Origin: Mytilus trossulus
Taxonomy: Eukaryota; Mollusca; Bivalvia; Mytilida; Mytilidae
Assembly: GCF_036588685.1 (NCBI RefSeq)
Contig: NC_086386.1
Span: 77,312,682 to 77,376,681, forward strand
Reading direction: 5' to 3'
Length of the DNA stretch: 64,000 nt
In this document: positions 1 through 12,609 of the stretch, in pieces
Layout: each line of letters starts with the position of its first letter
How positions within the stretch are numbered: position 1 is the stretch's first letter
Position numbers and translations under genes: made by a program
Notes under the pieces: model-generated
What the model saw: the letters and a program-made list of their open reading frames with translations, nothing else
Told to the model about the DNA's origin: nothing
Database searches by the model: none

Positions 1-231
1 TTTTATTTGGTCAGTACATCAACGGACTCCCAACTGATTACAATTTTGTCAACGGAAAACTTTTTCTTTTACCCGTTAGCCGTCCGTTCGTGCTATCCGG
101 TAAATGGTGATCACAGCTTTAGTGAGGAGTAAACACTTCTAGCCTTAGATAACGACAAATGTGTTCTTAAAAAGTCACAATTCTTAACTGCGGGATAATA
201 CCTTTGTGTGTACTCTAAACATATATATAAC
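1..231. other. unassigned AT-rich sequence
   Basis: I see no gene, RNA or clear repeat boundary in this stretch. It leads directly into the dispersed repeat that starts near 232. Confidence 0.4.
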
Positions 232-625
232 AGAAGATGTGGTAGGATTGCCAATGAGACAACTCTCCACAAGAGACCAAAAAATTACAAAGAAATTAAT
301 AACTATAGGTCACCGTACGGCCTTCAACAATGAGCCAAGCCTATACTGCATAGTCAGCTATAAAAGTACTCGAAATGACAATGTAAAAAATATGAAAACT
401 AGCGGCCTTATTTATATAAAAAGTGACCAAAAAACAAATATGTAACACATTTACCAACGGCAACCACTGAATTACAGGGTCCTAACTTGAGACAGGCACA
501 TAATGTGCCGGGTTTAAACATGTAAGCGAGATCCAAATCCTCCCCCTTACCTTCGACAGTAGAATAACAGTACAACATAAGAACCAACTATAAAAATCAG
601 TTGAAAAAGGCTTATCTCATCTGAT
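232..625 (+). repeat. Mytilus dispersed repeat, family A, copy 1
   Basis: The sequence opens with an 'agatgtggtaggattgcc' type head, followed by 'aatgagacaactctccac', 'gtacggccttcaacaatgag' and a tail with 'cctaacttgagacaggcaca' and 'gggtttaaacatg'. The same order of blocks recurs at 5539-5945, 8637-8812 (5' half), 36575-36785 (3' half) and 58628-59040. I recognise it as a very abundant mussel repeat. It has no coding capacity, and the short open frame starting near 206 is a by-product of the repeat. Confidence 0.85.
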
Positions 626-721
626 GGACAAATATACAAGTGAACGTATATATCAATTTCATTCAAAACAACATGCTTATCTAGTACAAAGAAGGGTTTA
701 TATTTATGTAACATTTTCATC

Positions 722-2468
722 GTCCCCCGTCAATTATTAATTGGAATGAGTGTCGTAATATCATCAACGACTCACTCCATACTTATTGTATGAAATGAAT
801 AAAACGGGAAAAAGCTGACAAAAAATCTTTGGACTCTTTTTTTAATTCAGTAATGAAGATAGTTGATATACGTATTCAACATTTTAAAGAACATTTTACT
901 ATTAACAATAACCACAATAAACCTATTTCTCGTATCAAACATAAACTAAAAGAACTAGCCAAGGAATTTGTTTTGTCCCGGCTGATAAAGCTGCTAATAA
1001 TATTATTGTTTGACGTAAATTTTACATTGAGGTTCTGAAAAAGGAAATTACCAATTCACCAACATTCCAACTGACTCTATTTTCAGAAAACGAAATCTTT
1101 AACAAACATAAACTTTTAGCCACCGCTTTACAAGCAGAGCCAAATACAATGAAAGTCCCAACTATGTATTGGCTTCCGAAGCTACACAAAACCCCTTACA
1201 AATATAGATTTATTTCGTCTTCAAGCCATTGTTCAACTACTTAATTGTCTATTCTTCTTACCAGCACACTTGGTACAATTAAAAACTTATAAATAAATTG
1301 TTCAAATAAGGCCTTCGAAGATAAATTTGGAGTGTCAAGAACTCGTTGGAAGTACTTGATAAATTGCATGCTAATATTGGTGATTTTGAATCTGTTCAAA
1401 GTTTTGATTTTTCTACCCTGTATACCACATTGCCTCACATTCTCATTAAGAAAAAAATCACACACCTAATTAAATGGGCATTCAAAAAATCAGAATGTGA
1501 ATATATATGTTCAAACTCTTTTAGGTCATTTTTTAGTTGCAATAAACAAAAAAAATATGTCAATTGGACATGCTTTGATAATATATATGCCCTTGAATTT
1601 TTACTAGATAACATTTTTGTTCGCTTTGGGGATTCCGTATATCGTCAGGCTATCGGAATTCCAATGGGGACTATCTGTGCACCACTTATTGCGAACCTCT
1701 TTTTGTATTGTTATGAATTACAATTTATGACAAAAATAAGCAAAGACCCATCAAAACAACATCTGATAAATAAATTTAATAATACTTCTAGATATTTGGA
1801 TGATATTTTGGCTCTCAATAATGACGACTTCAGTATGTATATTAATGAAATATTAATGAAATTTATCCTGCTGAACTTACTTTAAATAAAGCTAATACTA
1901 ACAACGACCACTGCCTTTTCCTCGATCTTGATATCTATATCATTAACGGAAAGCTGAATACTAAAATTTATGATAAAAGGGATGATGTTTCCTTTCCTAT
2001 CGTTAATTATCCGTTTTTAGATGGTGACGTTCCCTTGTCACCATCTTACGGTGTTTATATATCTCAACTTGTACGATTCGCTCGTGTATGTAACAATGTT
2101 TTAGATTTTAACGAGAGAAATTTATGTATTACTGAAAAATTATTACACCAGGGTTTTCGATATCACAAACTAGTCAAAACATATACTAAATTTTATCATC
2201 GGTAAAAACACACCATTCGTAAATATAGCTCAACATGCAGACTTCTTATACGTTCAGGTATTTCACATCCATTTTTTTATGGAAATATTCTTTATAAAGC
2301 ACAAAGGTGTCAGTATTCACCTCAGAAACTTACAAAACTTTTGAATAGACTTATTAAGAAGGGATATAATTACGATACTGTTGTCAAGTCATTAAAGATT
2401 GCATATTTTGGTGTTAATATTGAGTCACTGATAAGGTCTTTGCGTCGGAACTTAACACATTTATTCTA
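722..2468 (+). pseudogene. Penelope-like retroelement reverse transcriptase, decayed copy 1
   Basis: This is a 5'-truncated Penelope-like element (PLE) reverse transcriptase. The readable pieces, in order, are a stretch ending WLPKLHKTPYKYRFIS near 1170-1220, the motif A region FDFSTLYTTLPH near 1405, the motif B region with VYRQAIGIPMGT and CAPLIANLF near 1640-1700, and the motif C catalytic pair in RYLDDILALNNDD near 1790-1830. A C-terminal part reads up to LIKKGYNYD near 2350-2370 and stops at about 2468. Several frameshifts and stops break the frame, for example near 830, 1030, 1240 and 1860. No GIY-YIG endonuclease motif is seen downstream, so this is either an endonuclease-less lineage or one whose endonuclease was N-terminal and lost. 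The second copy (46961-49035, minus) matches closely and extends further 5'. Confidence 0.9.
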
Positions 2469-3093
2469 AAAACAGTTGTTAGCATGACACGGGTTATGTT
2501 CTTCTCATATATGTTATGATGGTAAGATACTAAACCCCAAACGGGAAGGATTGTGCCTGATGTTCATATGATGAAATCATAATCTTTCAGTCAGTTTAAT
2601 TGAAGTCTGGAGCTGGCATGTCAGTTAACTGCTAGTAGTCTGTTGTTATTTATATATTATTGTCATTTTGTTTATTTTCTTTGGTTACATCTTCTGACAT
2701 CAGACTCGGACTTCTCTTGAACTGAATTTTAATGTGCGTATTGTTATGCGTTTACTTTTCTACATTGGTTAGAGGTATAGGGGGAGGGTTGAGATCTCAC
2801 AACATGTTTAACCCCGCCCCATTTTCGCACCGGTCCCAAGTCAGGAGCCTCTGGCCTTTGTTAATCTTGTATTATTTTAATTTTAGTTTCTTGTGTACAA
2901 TTTGGAAATAAGTATGGCGTTCATTATCACTGAACTAGTATATATTTGTTTAGGGGCCAGCTGAAGGACGGCTCCGGGTGCGGGAATTTCTCGCTACATT
3001 GAAGACCTGTTGGTGACCTTCTGCTGTTGTTTTTTTTTATTTGGTCGGGTTGTTGTCTCTTTGACACATTCCCCATTTCCATTCTCAATTTTA
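2469..3093 (+). mobile_element. 3' non-coding tail of Penelope-like element copy 1
   Basis: This untranslated tail follows the reverse transcriptase. It carries 'gcatgtcagttaactgctag', then 'gtttaaccccgcccc', 'ggagcctctggcctttgtta', 'ggggccagctgaaggacggc', 'gttgttgtctctttgacaca' and 'ttccccatttccattctc'. The same blocks follow PLE copy 2 in reverse orientation (46416-46960). They also occur without any reverse transcriptase at 18655-18960, 19880-20105, 24072-24410, 31095-31400, 32190-32415 and, as a short end fragment, 50085-50170. The tail is therefore mobile or retained independently of the coding part. Confidence 0.85.
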
Positions 3094-4617
3094 TTTTATC
3101 ATGTACTCGTCCTGAATATGCATTTAGTTAGACAATGGGCGTTAATGACGCATCAATAGTACAATCTGCGCAGTTTTACTCTATAAACATAGAAGAAAAA
3201 AACGTAATAGAAAAAATAACTCACCCACTGACATTTACTTTGTTGAAATTGCTACCGTTGATATATAATTTGACTAAGAAAAAGAGACCAATTCATGCGG
3301 CATGTCTATGTATTCTTCATAAAGAAGGAAACCACTACACGATATATACAATGTATGGAGCTGTCATAATAAAGGTCTAAAGTAAAGCATTGATTATGTA
3401 AATATAGCACAGCTAGGGGTGCAAATTGTCCCGTGCTAACGATTTTTAGAAAACGTGTTAACACCAGCACTGCAAATGTAAAGTATATAGCAATGTAGAT
3501 TACGAAAAGCTACATTTGTAGCTATTGAGATGTCAATTTAAGCGATGTAGGAATAAATTCTAGCGCTTGAGATGTCAATTACAACGTTATTGACTTTATA
3601 GCTTCTGTTCAAAACTGCATCTCAAACTTTAATACTTAAAACAACCCACAGCTATTAACTATTAAGACTATATTACAACGAAATGTCTCTTTAGAAGATG
3701 CTGTCATAACTACAGACACAGGATTAAAGCGACAGTTGAACTGTCAAACAATCTACGACAAGCTTATGAATTTGTACCGTTTGTATGTAATTGATATACC
3801 AATTATAAGCTAGTAGTGGAAAATTTCTTTCACCAGAAGATCTCAACATTGTTCCAGAATATCTCAACCGATAATAGAAAATCTCAACATGACATACTTT
3901 GTAACATCTTTAGCTTAATGAAATTATATAAGTAAAGAAAAAGAACAAACTGTAATTTTATGTTTATAAGGTTTAGAAAAATACTTATTTACGGATATAT
4001 TTGTTAGTTTATCAATGATATCACTGTCATGTTTTCAATAACTGACTGTACTTGCGTCAATTACCTGCTGGAGAAAAGTCATTCCGATGTCATTTTAAAT
4101 CATATTGGTCATATATGACATTCTCCTATTGTACAAAAAAACCGCATTGATTTGCAGTAAATTGACGAAAAGTCGACCTACTCTGTGTTTATTTTGAAGG
4201 TTTTGAATCAGAAAGGCTCAACAGGAAGTGCCAGAATACTTTTTTTCCGTCTCAACATTTGGTTGAGATTAGATGGTTTACCAGGCGTGATACTCAAGCA
4301 GAAAAACGATTTTCCTTTCTTTTTTTTTTTTTATCTTTCTTACGTTTAGGGTAATCACATAAAAATATATTGCTATAGCATATAAGATACAACAATATCC
4401 GAATAGTTTTTGTTTTATTTATATTGATTATATAACTGTACTTTCAAGCGAGTGTTGCAACAAATAAAACAAAACGATTTAAGTTCATTATGTTGACCTG
4501 ATGTTTTCTGCATGTTCTTGATATTCATTTTTGACTTTATGACATCAGGTGACATACATATCTTTGTTATTTTAAATACATGTTAGAACAGATGCAATAA
4601 ATACTCTTTTTTTTAAG
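3094..4617. other. gene-free stretch upstream of the lectin exon
   Basis: This stretch is AT-rich with no supported gene. An open frame of 81 codons at 3135-3380 has no recognisable domain and no splice context. Earlier exons of the C-type lectin gene would be expected on this side, but I could not identify one with confidence. Confidence 0.4.
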
Positions 4618-4757
4618 GATTACTTGACGATTCATCTGGAAATCCTGATAGTGAATGTTTGGTCATAGTTCCTGTTTCCTCTGTGATGAATGTGGATTGG
4701 TTTTGGGGACCAATAACCTGTTCTACTGACGCGACATACGTTTGCGAATTTCAAAGA
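4618..4757 (+). CDS. C-type lectin domain exon (C-terminal part)
   Basis: This 140-nt exon starts after a T-rich acceptor 'ttttttttaag' and ends before the donor GTAAGT (4758-4763). In the only open frame it reads LLDDSSGNPDSECLVIVP, then DWFWGPITC, then ATYVCEFQR. The spacing of EC, W.W, C and YVCE is the signature of the last part of a C-type lectin fold: the penultimate and final cysteines and the WxW core before the long-loop cysteine. C-type lectins are secreted or membrane proteins that bind glycans and are greatly expanded in bivalves. No canonical EPN or QPD triplet lies in this exon, so sugar specificity cannot be judged. The exon is isolated in the window: no partner exon was identified on either side. 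It could be an exon of a gene with long introns or a relic. Confidence 0.72.
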
Positions 4758-5538
4758 GTAAGTTTGCTAAAGAATATTAAAATTTGAAGACTTTTTTTAT
4801 CCTTTGTTTAAAATTTAGGCAGTCCTCATTGATTAAATAGTATGATATTGATTATATTAACCGCGGAAAAAATCTCAATAGGTTCATATATTTGGTATAA
4901 TTAGTAATGCCTAATCTTGAGCTTTCTATGTTGTGTCTCGTGTACTTTTACTTATCTTTTTGTCTTTTTCCCGTTCTAAGAGTTTGAATTTCCCTCCAGT
5001 ATGTTTCGTCTTTCTTTTTGAACAGCTGCTTGTTTCTATAAATAGTTAGTTCAGTTAAACTATGACGTCATGAACAGTTCCGATTTTCTTCTAATTCTTC
5101 GTTATCATTTTGTTTTAAAACATTTCATGGCATATTTTTACTTTAAGAAATTAAACATCTTGCCAAGCAGATCTCTGTATCACTCTAATTAAAAGTCACT
5201 GATTGTTAAATATTGTCATTTAATAAATAAATAAGTAAACATATTCTTGTGTTTCATGTAGCTATAAGTGCTATCAGTAGATTAAAAAGTGTATGCACTA
5301 TTTTGTGTTGTAATACGTACCTCCCTTATCGACAAGACTATGTATACAGCTGTATGTAAGTCATAATTAAATACAAAAGAATGAATTTCAATGTTTTTTT
5401 TTTTATTTTTTAAGACCTGCTCAGCGTAAAAAGATAAAACTAAAAGTACGAAATGCTATATTTTAATTATATAAAAAAAAATGCATAGTTTCCACACATG
5501 AGATATCAATGGTGTGTATAATGTTCTTAATGTTCATA
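4758..5538. other. intronic or intergenic sequence after the lectin exon
   Basis: No coding signal was recognised. It contains homopolymer T and A tracts and runs into a family A repeat at 5539. Confidence 0.35.
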
Positions 5539-5945
5539 AGAAGGTATGATATGATTGCCATTGAGACACCTCTACACAAGAGACCAAAATGATACAGAAA
5601 GTTACAACTATAGGTCACCATACGGCCTTCAACAATGAAAAAAGTCCATACCGCATAGTCAGGTATAAAAGAACCCATAATGACAATGTAAACCAATTCA
5701 AACGAGAAATTAACGGCCTTATTTATGTACAAAAAATGAACGAAAAACAAATATTTAACACATAAACAAACGACATTCACTGAATTACAGACTCCTGACT
5801 GGGGAAACGCACATACAAAAATAATGTTGCGGGGTTAAACATGTTAGCGGGATCTAAACCCTTCCCCTAAACTGGGACAGGGGTATAACAGTACAACAAA
5901 AGAACGAAATATAACAATCAGTTGAAAACGGCCTAACTCGTCAGA
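5539..5945 (+). repeat. dispersed repeat, family A, copy 2
   Basis: Same block order as the copy at 232-625: 'gattgccattgagacacctc', 'tacggccttcaacaatgaaa', 'ccatacc' and 'gcatagtcag', then a tail with 'gactggggaaacgcacatac' and 'gggttaaacatgttagcggg'. It is a near full-length copy. The 105-codon reverse frame over it is a shadow. Confidence 0.85.
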
Positions 5946-7600
5946 TAGATCAAAATATTGTTTTCTATGAATTACATTTGTTGTTTCATAATACTTTTTA
6001 AATCAGCAAAGAACATAAATCAAAAACGTTTAAAATTTCTTTATCTTAATATCATTGACAATATACACACATTTTTGCATGCATATTTATTCACATTTGT
6101 TTACAAAAAGGGATATTGTAACAGAAACCACTTGAACTAAGATATATGGTAAACAGAGAAAAGGGTCAAACATAGATTAGTATTAAAAACATGTAAAAGT
6201 TAACATTAAATTCAAATAGATTAAATAAAACTTTGAATGATGCCACACATCTAACGACGCTTTAAATGTCGAAAGGTTTATTTCCGTTATCAGATCTGCT
6301 AATATGTTTAACCCCGCAATATTCTATAAGTACTTGTTCTAAGTTCTGAACCAGTAGTAAGTTGTTAATGCGTGTTGATGTTTATCTTATGCGTTGTGTG
6401 TTTATTGTTATCAACAGTGTTTGTAGTGTTATGTTGCACCACTGCTTCAGGATTTAAGGGAGGGTTTGGCGCCAACTAGAATGCCTAACCAAACCACATG
6501 CTGTATATGCTCGTCTCAAGTAAATTGCCTATAATTCTGTTGTTGCCATTTGTTGTTATGTTTCTCAATAGAATTTTTTACGTTTTTACATTTAGGGGCA
6601 TTTTAAAGTTAACAATGCCATTTGAACCAAACTCATTTTTGCTGGCTTTACGGTGACTTGTAGATGTTAATTTAGTGTCATTATGTCTTTTGTCAGGAGT
6701 TGTTTTATGCAAATTAATAGTGCATATTCTTTTATATATTGTAACCGTGTTGTATATGAAGATTGGCTTACATAATGCTTGGTTTTATTATTGCAAATAT
6801 CTTGTTTTTCACGCTCTGCTACAATTTGAATGGTAAACTAATATTCGGCTATTCAACACACGTTTTACATAGGCCAAGTTTCAAACACACTACACATAAT
6901 ACATTGAATTCTGAATGAAAGATTTAATGATAATGTATTTTCAGGGGAATAATAGTGTCAAATGTCTTTACCATATGATTTTCATTTACACTCCTGAATT
7001 AGTTTTATTTAAATGTATGTATTGTTTGTAGAATATATATAGACTTGTTTTTACCATGTTATGTATTTCAGAAGGTTTGTCCATAGATGTTATAAACGAC
7101 ACCAACAAAGCGCCTCATTGAAAGAAGACCGTTTCGTTGCATAAAATCTTAACACTGACTCCATCATCTCCTGGACATCCGTATAACTTTTATTTGCATA
7201 AAACTTGCGCTGTGAATTTCTAAACAAATAATCAGATAGCAATGTGATCACATTATTAACCAGTATATGATAATATAAGATTATTTCCAGTGCCTGAGAG
7301 AGATATGAAGATGTGTTCACCAAAGAACATTAATATTTCATGAGAGCATCACCCGATGAAACTATCTTTTTGAGGGTGAAAACATCTTCATATCTCAATG
7401 AGCCAATTGAAAAAGATTGTGTTATTCCACTACCTATAATTTATTTCCTTTCTGAAGATTGTTCTTTATTCTATCCGCTTGTTTTTGTTTTTGTAACTAA
7501 ACACGACATTAAGAATGATAATCATAACTAAACATAATCTATTCAGTATGATTCCTTTTTTTCTATAGACCTAAATTAATTTTGAAAACGAAAGGTTGAT
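5946..7600. other. gene-free stretch
   Basis: No supported gene. A reverse open frame at 7090-7323 (77 codons) has a fairly protein-like composition, but it has no recognised domain and no convincing splice sites. A short inverted repeat built on 'gatatgaagatgtgttcacc' and 'gtgaaaacatcttcatatct' spans about 7300-7400. Confidence 0.35.
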
Positions 7601-8435
7601 TTTAGTATTATAATTTTACTATTGCCGGAATTTATCTGTTTAATTTTTAACATTGGCGTCTTTTTCATAACATTTGAATTTAATGCGATAAAATTACATA
7701 AATCCAATTAAACAAAATCAGTATTTTTGTAAGTTTCTACCCTCATTAGTCCGTTATTAGTAGTTGTTGATCCCTCAATAAAGTACTCTCTTCGAAGGTT
7801 TTGTTCTCCATTTGTCACAGTACTGTGACGTTATATAAATTTCTTTTCTTTTGGTTTGAAAGCTCTTATATTTTTGTCGAAATTCAAATTATCGATCCCA
7901 AAACTGTTTTTGTGTTTTTCGTGTAATTCACAATATCCATCTTTTCCTGTTGTTGATTAATAAAAATGATCGCAGTTGTGGTTTTTGGTGTTTTCCCGAC
8001 AGTTAAGCTTACTAATTTGCATGCAGTTATGAACATATTCCATGTAAAGTTGTCCAGATACATGTAACTATTATAATTGTTTTTGCTAACTTCTAAATGT
8101 GAGGTTGCGAAGTGTTAAAAAAAAGTTCCAAAAAGATCACACTAACAAAATTAATATTTCGATAAAACAATTTACAGGAATTGCAATCTACTTATTTTTC
8201 CCATCTTAAGCATTCATTCATATATATAAATTTGTATATGAACTATTCAAAAAAAGTACCAAAACACTGACTTCACTACATTTACGGGACTTACCATGTT
8301 CTCCGGAATAAGTAATGAAGTTAGATATTATTTATCACTGTGAATATAAATCACTTGGTTTATTTATGAACTTTTGGTCCTCAATGCTCTTCATCATCGT
8401 ACTTTTTTTGGACTTTTTAACATTTTTTAATGCGA

Positions 8436-8479
8436 GCGTCACTGATGAGTATTTTGTAAACGAAACGTGCATCTGGCGT
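8436..8479 (+). ncRNA. hammerhead ribozyme relic
   Basis: The core CTGATGA is at 8442-8448 and GAAA at 8462-8465. Stem I strands GCGTCA and TGGCGT (8436-8441 and 8474-8479) are intact. Stem II GTAT/AAAC has one mismatch. The stem III and cleavage region reads CGTGCATC instead of CGCGCGTC, so helix III is weakened and the cleavage triplet is ATC. The copy is probably poorly active or dead. Confidence 0.65.
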
Positions 8480-8636
8480 AAATATGAAATTTCAATCCTG
8501 GTATCTATGATGAGTTCATTTATATTACAATGAGCAGAAATAACGTTCCCTTTAATAAGACTTTAAGTCATCTCTATATCATAGTTTTTCTTACGTATGT
8601 GGCAATTATCTATTGTCCACATTATTATATAAAAAA

Positions 8637-8812
8637 GAAGATGTGATATTGTTGCCATTGAGACAACTGTCCACAAGAGACCAAAATGAAACAGACATTC
8701 ACATCTATAGAACACCGTATGGCCTTTACAAATGAGCAAAGCCCATACCGCATAATCAGCTATAAATGGCCCCGATAAGACAATGTAAAACAATTTAAAC
8801 GAAATGATTTAT
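8637..8812 (+). repeat. dispersed repeat, family A, 5' half
   Basis: The blocks 'agatgtgatattgttgccat', 'gagacaactgtccacaagag' and 'cgtatggcctttacaaatga' correspond to the first half of the family A unit. The 3' half is missing. Confidence 0.8.
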
Positions 8813-9570
8813 ACCTTGTTTACAATTGAACACAGTGTGGTATGAATACATAATACGATGAATATGTTAATTCATTAGCTCTTCTCCGTAATATGATACA
8901 AATTTCCAAATTTCCATTGGCTATTCGTTAGGTCAATGATAATTCTTAAATATCAAAGACAGGGTTATACTTTTTTATTAATTCATTTTTTATCACTTAA
9001 TCACTTTATCACTAAAACAGTATGACAACGACTCTAAAACAGTATTTGTTTGAAAGTGGAATTCACAATATATATATTTTTCTGTAATATATTGTAAAAA
9101 ACAAATCGTAGATGTGGTTTTGGTATTTTTCCAAAGGTTAATCTCAAGGTTGATATCGGTTTAATATTTTTACCATTGCCGGAAATTATCTGTGTTATTG
9201 TTAATATTTGCGTCGTGTTTATAAATACCGTGCGATAAAATTACATTAAATATCATAAAACAAAAGTAGTATTTTTTGTAAGTTTCAATCCTCATTAGTC
9301 CGTTATTAGTAGTTGTTGATCCCTCAATAAAGCACTGTCTTCAAGTTTGTTCGATCTGTCATTGTCATTTGTCACAGTACTGTGGCGTGAATGTATATTT
9401 GTTTCCTTTTCGTCTAATTAATACCACTTAAATGTTTGTCCATTTCAAATTACCGACGCAAAAACTGTATTTGTGTTTAACGTGTAATTTACAATATCCA
9501 TCTTTTCCTGTTATAGATTAAAAAAATAGAGCGTAGATGTGGTTTTTGGTGTTTTTCTGAAGCTCAAGCT

Positions 9571-9610
9571 TATATATATAAAAAAATTATATATATATAT
9601 ATATATATAT
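9571..9610. repeat. AT dinucleotide microsatellite
   Basis: An interrupted (TA)n tract lies inside the long repeat unit and is absent from the related unit near 7990. Confidence 0.9.
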
Positions 9611-9871
9611 GGAAGTGTTTAACGACCTTGACTGGCTTTCAGCCTTCGCACAGTCGATATAAGCTCAAGCTTAATAATTTGTGTGCAGTTATGAACAAAT
9701 TTCATGTAAAGTTGTCCAGAAAGCTGTTGTTCGTGTTTTTGCAAACTTTTAAATATAAAGTGGCGAAGTGTTAAAAAAAATCATTATTCCAAGAAAGCCA
9801 CTCTACTTTGTAGCAAACAAAATTAACATTTCGATAAAGGAATTTACCAAATAACTTATTGTCCCCCTCTC

Positions 9872-10548
9872 AAAGGGGTACTAGCTACGAGATATATAAA
9901 AAATCTAAAGTAATAAGATTTTTTTTTTGTTAAATCAATAATGAAAGAGAAATAGTGAAATAATAATTCGCTTTTAGGAGCCAAAATAGTTAAATTTGGT
10001 CAAATAAATCGAAGAAATATTGATATTTTCTTATTCACTTGCAAGTGATTCAGTCGACCATATTAAATAGTATTCATGTGAACTTCAGTTTAACCCCTAG
10101 CTAGAGGTTGACAACGCATGCATTGTACGTGCACTGGTTATTTTTAAAGAAAAAACAATGAAAGTGAAACTACGATAAACCATTTGATTACTTATTCGAT
10201 CTATATAAAATCATTCTTTTACGGTTAAAAACAATGAGAGACATATATGTTTAATCTATAAAATAAAATCAAACAAACCTATAAAAATCCAATTGCACGT
10301 GTTGGTTTAATCTATTCATATCTTTATTCATGTTTACATCGCTTAATATATAGTCATCTGAGGTCAAATCGATAGTTAATTAGATGGCGTCTGGACTAAA
10401 ATTCACACGAAACGAACCTACACATTCTCTATCCCATGCTCTTTTGGACTTTTGGTAGTTTGGATAAATGTTTTATATTGTTATAAATCAAATATGGGAA
10501 TTTGAGTCAAATCGGTGGCCATGAATTTGAAAGCTAGTGCCCCTTAAA
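9872..10548. mobile_element. non-autonomous inverted-repeat element with AAAGGGG ends, copy 1
   Basis: The left end is 'aaaggggtactagct' and the right end 'agctagtgcccctt', which are inverted repeats of each other. About 675 bp lies between them with no coding capacity. A second copy in reverse orientation is found at 49148-50545, enlarged by a SINE and other sequence. The shared ends and the interior ('cgcttttaggagcc', 'agttaattagatggcgtctg') identify both as one family. It is inferred to be a MITE-like DNA element. Confidence 0.65.
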
Positions 10549-10776
10549 GAATTCATTTATATATATATGAATTTGTATATGACGTTATCCAAAAACGTAC
10601 CGAAATACTGACTATACTTCATTGATGTGGCTCACAATGTTGTCCGCAATTAGCAATAACGTTAGATATTATGTGTCAATGTAAATATATATCACTGGGT
10701 TTATTTATGAAATTTTGGTCCGCAATGCTCTTCAACATCGTACTTGATTTGGCCTTGTTAACATTTTTCATTTCGA

Positions 10777-10819
10777 GCGTCGATGTAAGCAATTTGTAGA
10801 CGAAACGCGCGTCTGGTGT
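10777..10819 (+). ncRNA. hammerhead ribozyme relic
   Basis: The 3' half is well kept: GACGAAACGCGCGTCTGG at 10799-10816. The first core strand is damaged, with GATGTA in place of CTGATGA, and stem II is broken. It is inactive by the known requirement for the C3-U4-G5-A6 core. Confidence 0.55.
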
Positions 10820-11499
10820 ATATATGAAATTTCAATCCTGGTATCTATGATGAGTTGATCTAAACTAAAATGAGCAGGAATAACGTTCCCATCTCCAAAA
10901 CTTTAAGTCATCTCTATATAATAATTTTTCTTATGGATGTGGCAATTATCTAATTTCCACATTATTAGTAATACCTTGAATAACATGCAACAGAGTGTGG
11001 TATGCATAAGTAATAATAATTAATTCCAAAGCGCTTCTCCGCAATTTGATACAAAATTTTAAAATTTCCATTGGCTTTTCGTTAGGTCTTTGATGATTTT
11101 CAAATATATAAGACAGAGGTATACTTCTCATTAATTCGTTTGTTTAATGATTGAATTTTTAAAATGTTAGGACATGATTTATTCAATGATTATAATTGCC
11201 TCTCAGTGACTTGAGTAATCTTGAACTAGTCACGTGTGTTTGTCTGACTGTTAATGTTAAAAACCTTCAAATTCAACTGTTTTGCTATAACATCATGGTT
11301 ACAGATACGAAGGAAGTCTGTGCTCTCACAGTATATTTTACCTCGCTACATTCTACATCAGTCTATAACTCGAAACCCTGTAATTCATTGGCTCGTTAAT
11401 AGCTGTCTCTGTCGTATTCTGTACTTTTGTTTGGTCATAAATCATGCCGGTATTGTTTTCGTTTGATTTCTGTAATATAAGCTGATGTCGAGTTTTATT

Positions 11500-12609
11500 A
11501 GGTCTTTCCACTCTTATGTGGAAAGACCTATTGTATTTGTTCTGATTATTGTTATTATTTTTTTTTTCTTCCGCCAAATTTTGTTCCTGCGATAATTTTT
11601 TGTTGCGCAATATGTTGCTTAGATATTTCTTATATAGTATCATACAGTTTATGCCTTTTAAAATTTCACCCTGCTAAGCCGAACATTTTTTTTTTGTAAG
11701 AGTTATCTTCCTATTCACTGTTGATCATCAGTGTGCATCTCACAAAAAAGATAATAACAAAATTCTGCTTACAATTTGTTCGTTACATTCTCACGAATTT
11801 TTGGCTAATTTGGATCGAAGAAATTCGATAAAATTGTATAAGAGTTATCTACCTTTTCACAATAAATCTGTCGGTATGTGTTTTCAACTCATCAACCGTA
11901 AACCATGTAACACTGGATTTCTTTTTTATTTGAGGCCACTAGGTCCTTACCTAGAAATTGAGGTCAAGGTTAAAGGTCAAGGTCAGGTTCTCAATTGTGA
12001 CATTTGCTTGTTTATGTATTTTCTCAAATACTTTTAAATTTATATTTAAAAGAACAAGTGCAAAATGTTTGCTCTATTATAATGAAGATATGTTACATTT
12101 GGTCTGAAACAAATCAATGGTATCTTATAAGAGTTACTGTTCATGAAATGTTCTATTATAAGATTAATTGATTATTACTTTAACTTGTTTCATTGTAAAG
12201 CTATATGACCTTTACAAAAGGGTTGGGTGACATATGACCTTGAAAAATGACAACTGGAAGTGACCTTGAATAAACCGGAACAGGCCATTTTTTACACTTT
12301 TTTCAGAAAAAGTACTAGGAATTCATATATTTTGTAAATTAGATATATGAACTTATCACTCAAGACTAGAAATGACTTTCGACAAACCGGAAGTGCAAAT
12401 TATATCCTGATTTACAGTATTAAAAAATATATATTTTTGGAATCAGTGTGATAGAAGCTATCATACGAGACTGGAAAAGACATTAAGTACACCGGTAGTA
12501 GCAAATTATCTCCCTTATTTCATTCAAATGTATATCAAAACCACTTATGTATCGCATCAGTATAAAGTAACCAGTTCCTTTTCAAAATTTATTTGATGTG
12601 GAAAGACCT
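11500..12609. mobile_element. non-autonomous element with AGGTCTTTCCAC inverted ends
   Basis: The left end reads 'aggtctttccac' (with a second inverted copy a few bases on) and the right end 'gtggaaagacct', giving a 1110-bp element. The interior holds long T runs and bivalve-style 'ggtcaaggtcagg' and 'tgaccttgaa' blocks but no credible reading frame. The right 307 bp is repeated at 25146-25452 as part of the segmental duplication, where the left end is replaced by a different repeat. I recognise the end motif as common in bivalve genomes. Confidence 0.6.

Larger units (their letters stand above)
7600..11150 (+). repeat. two long, diverged repeat units (also at 22990-24790)
   Basis: A unit of about 1.5 kb occurs twice in tandem here (about 7600-9170 and 9170-11150) and again at about 23220-24790. 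Landmarks in order are 'attgccgg' with 'atctgt', 'tccgttattagtagttgttg', 'catgtaaagttgtccag', 'gatgtggcaattatctat' and 'tttccattggct' with 'ttcgttaggtc'. The three copies differ by internal insertions: a family A fragment at 8637-8812, an (AT)n tract at 9571-9610 and an inverted-repeat element at 9872-10548. Each carries a decayed hammerhead motif. No gene is seen. Confidence 0.7.

Noticed and set aside
3135-3380. 81-codon + frame near the lectin exon
   Set aside because: AT-rich, no recognisable motif, and no splice site that would join the lectin exon in phase.
7090-7323. 77-codon reverse frame with protein-like composition
   Set aside because: No domain, no convincing splice signals and no paralogue in the window. 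Its ends overlap a short inverted repeat.
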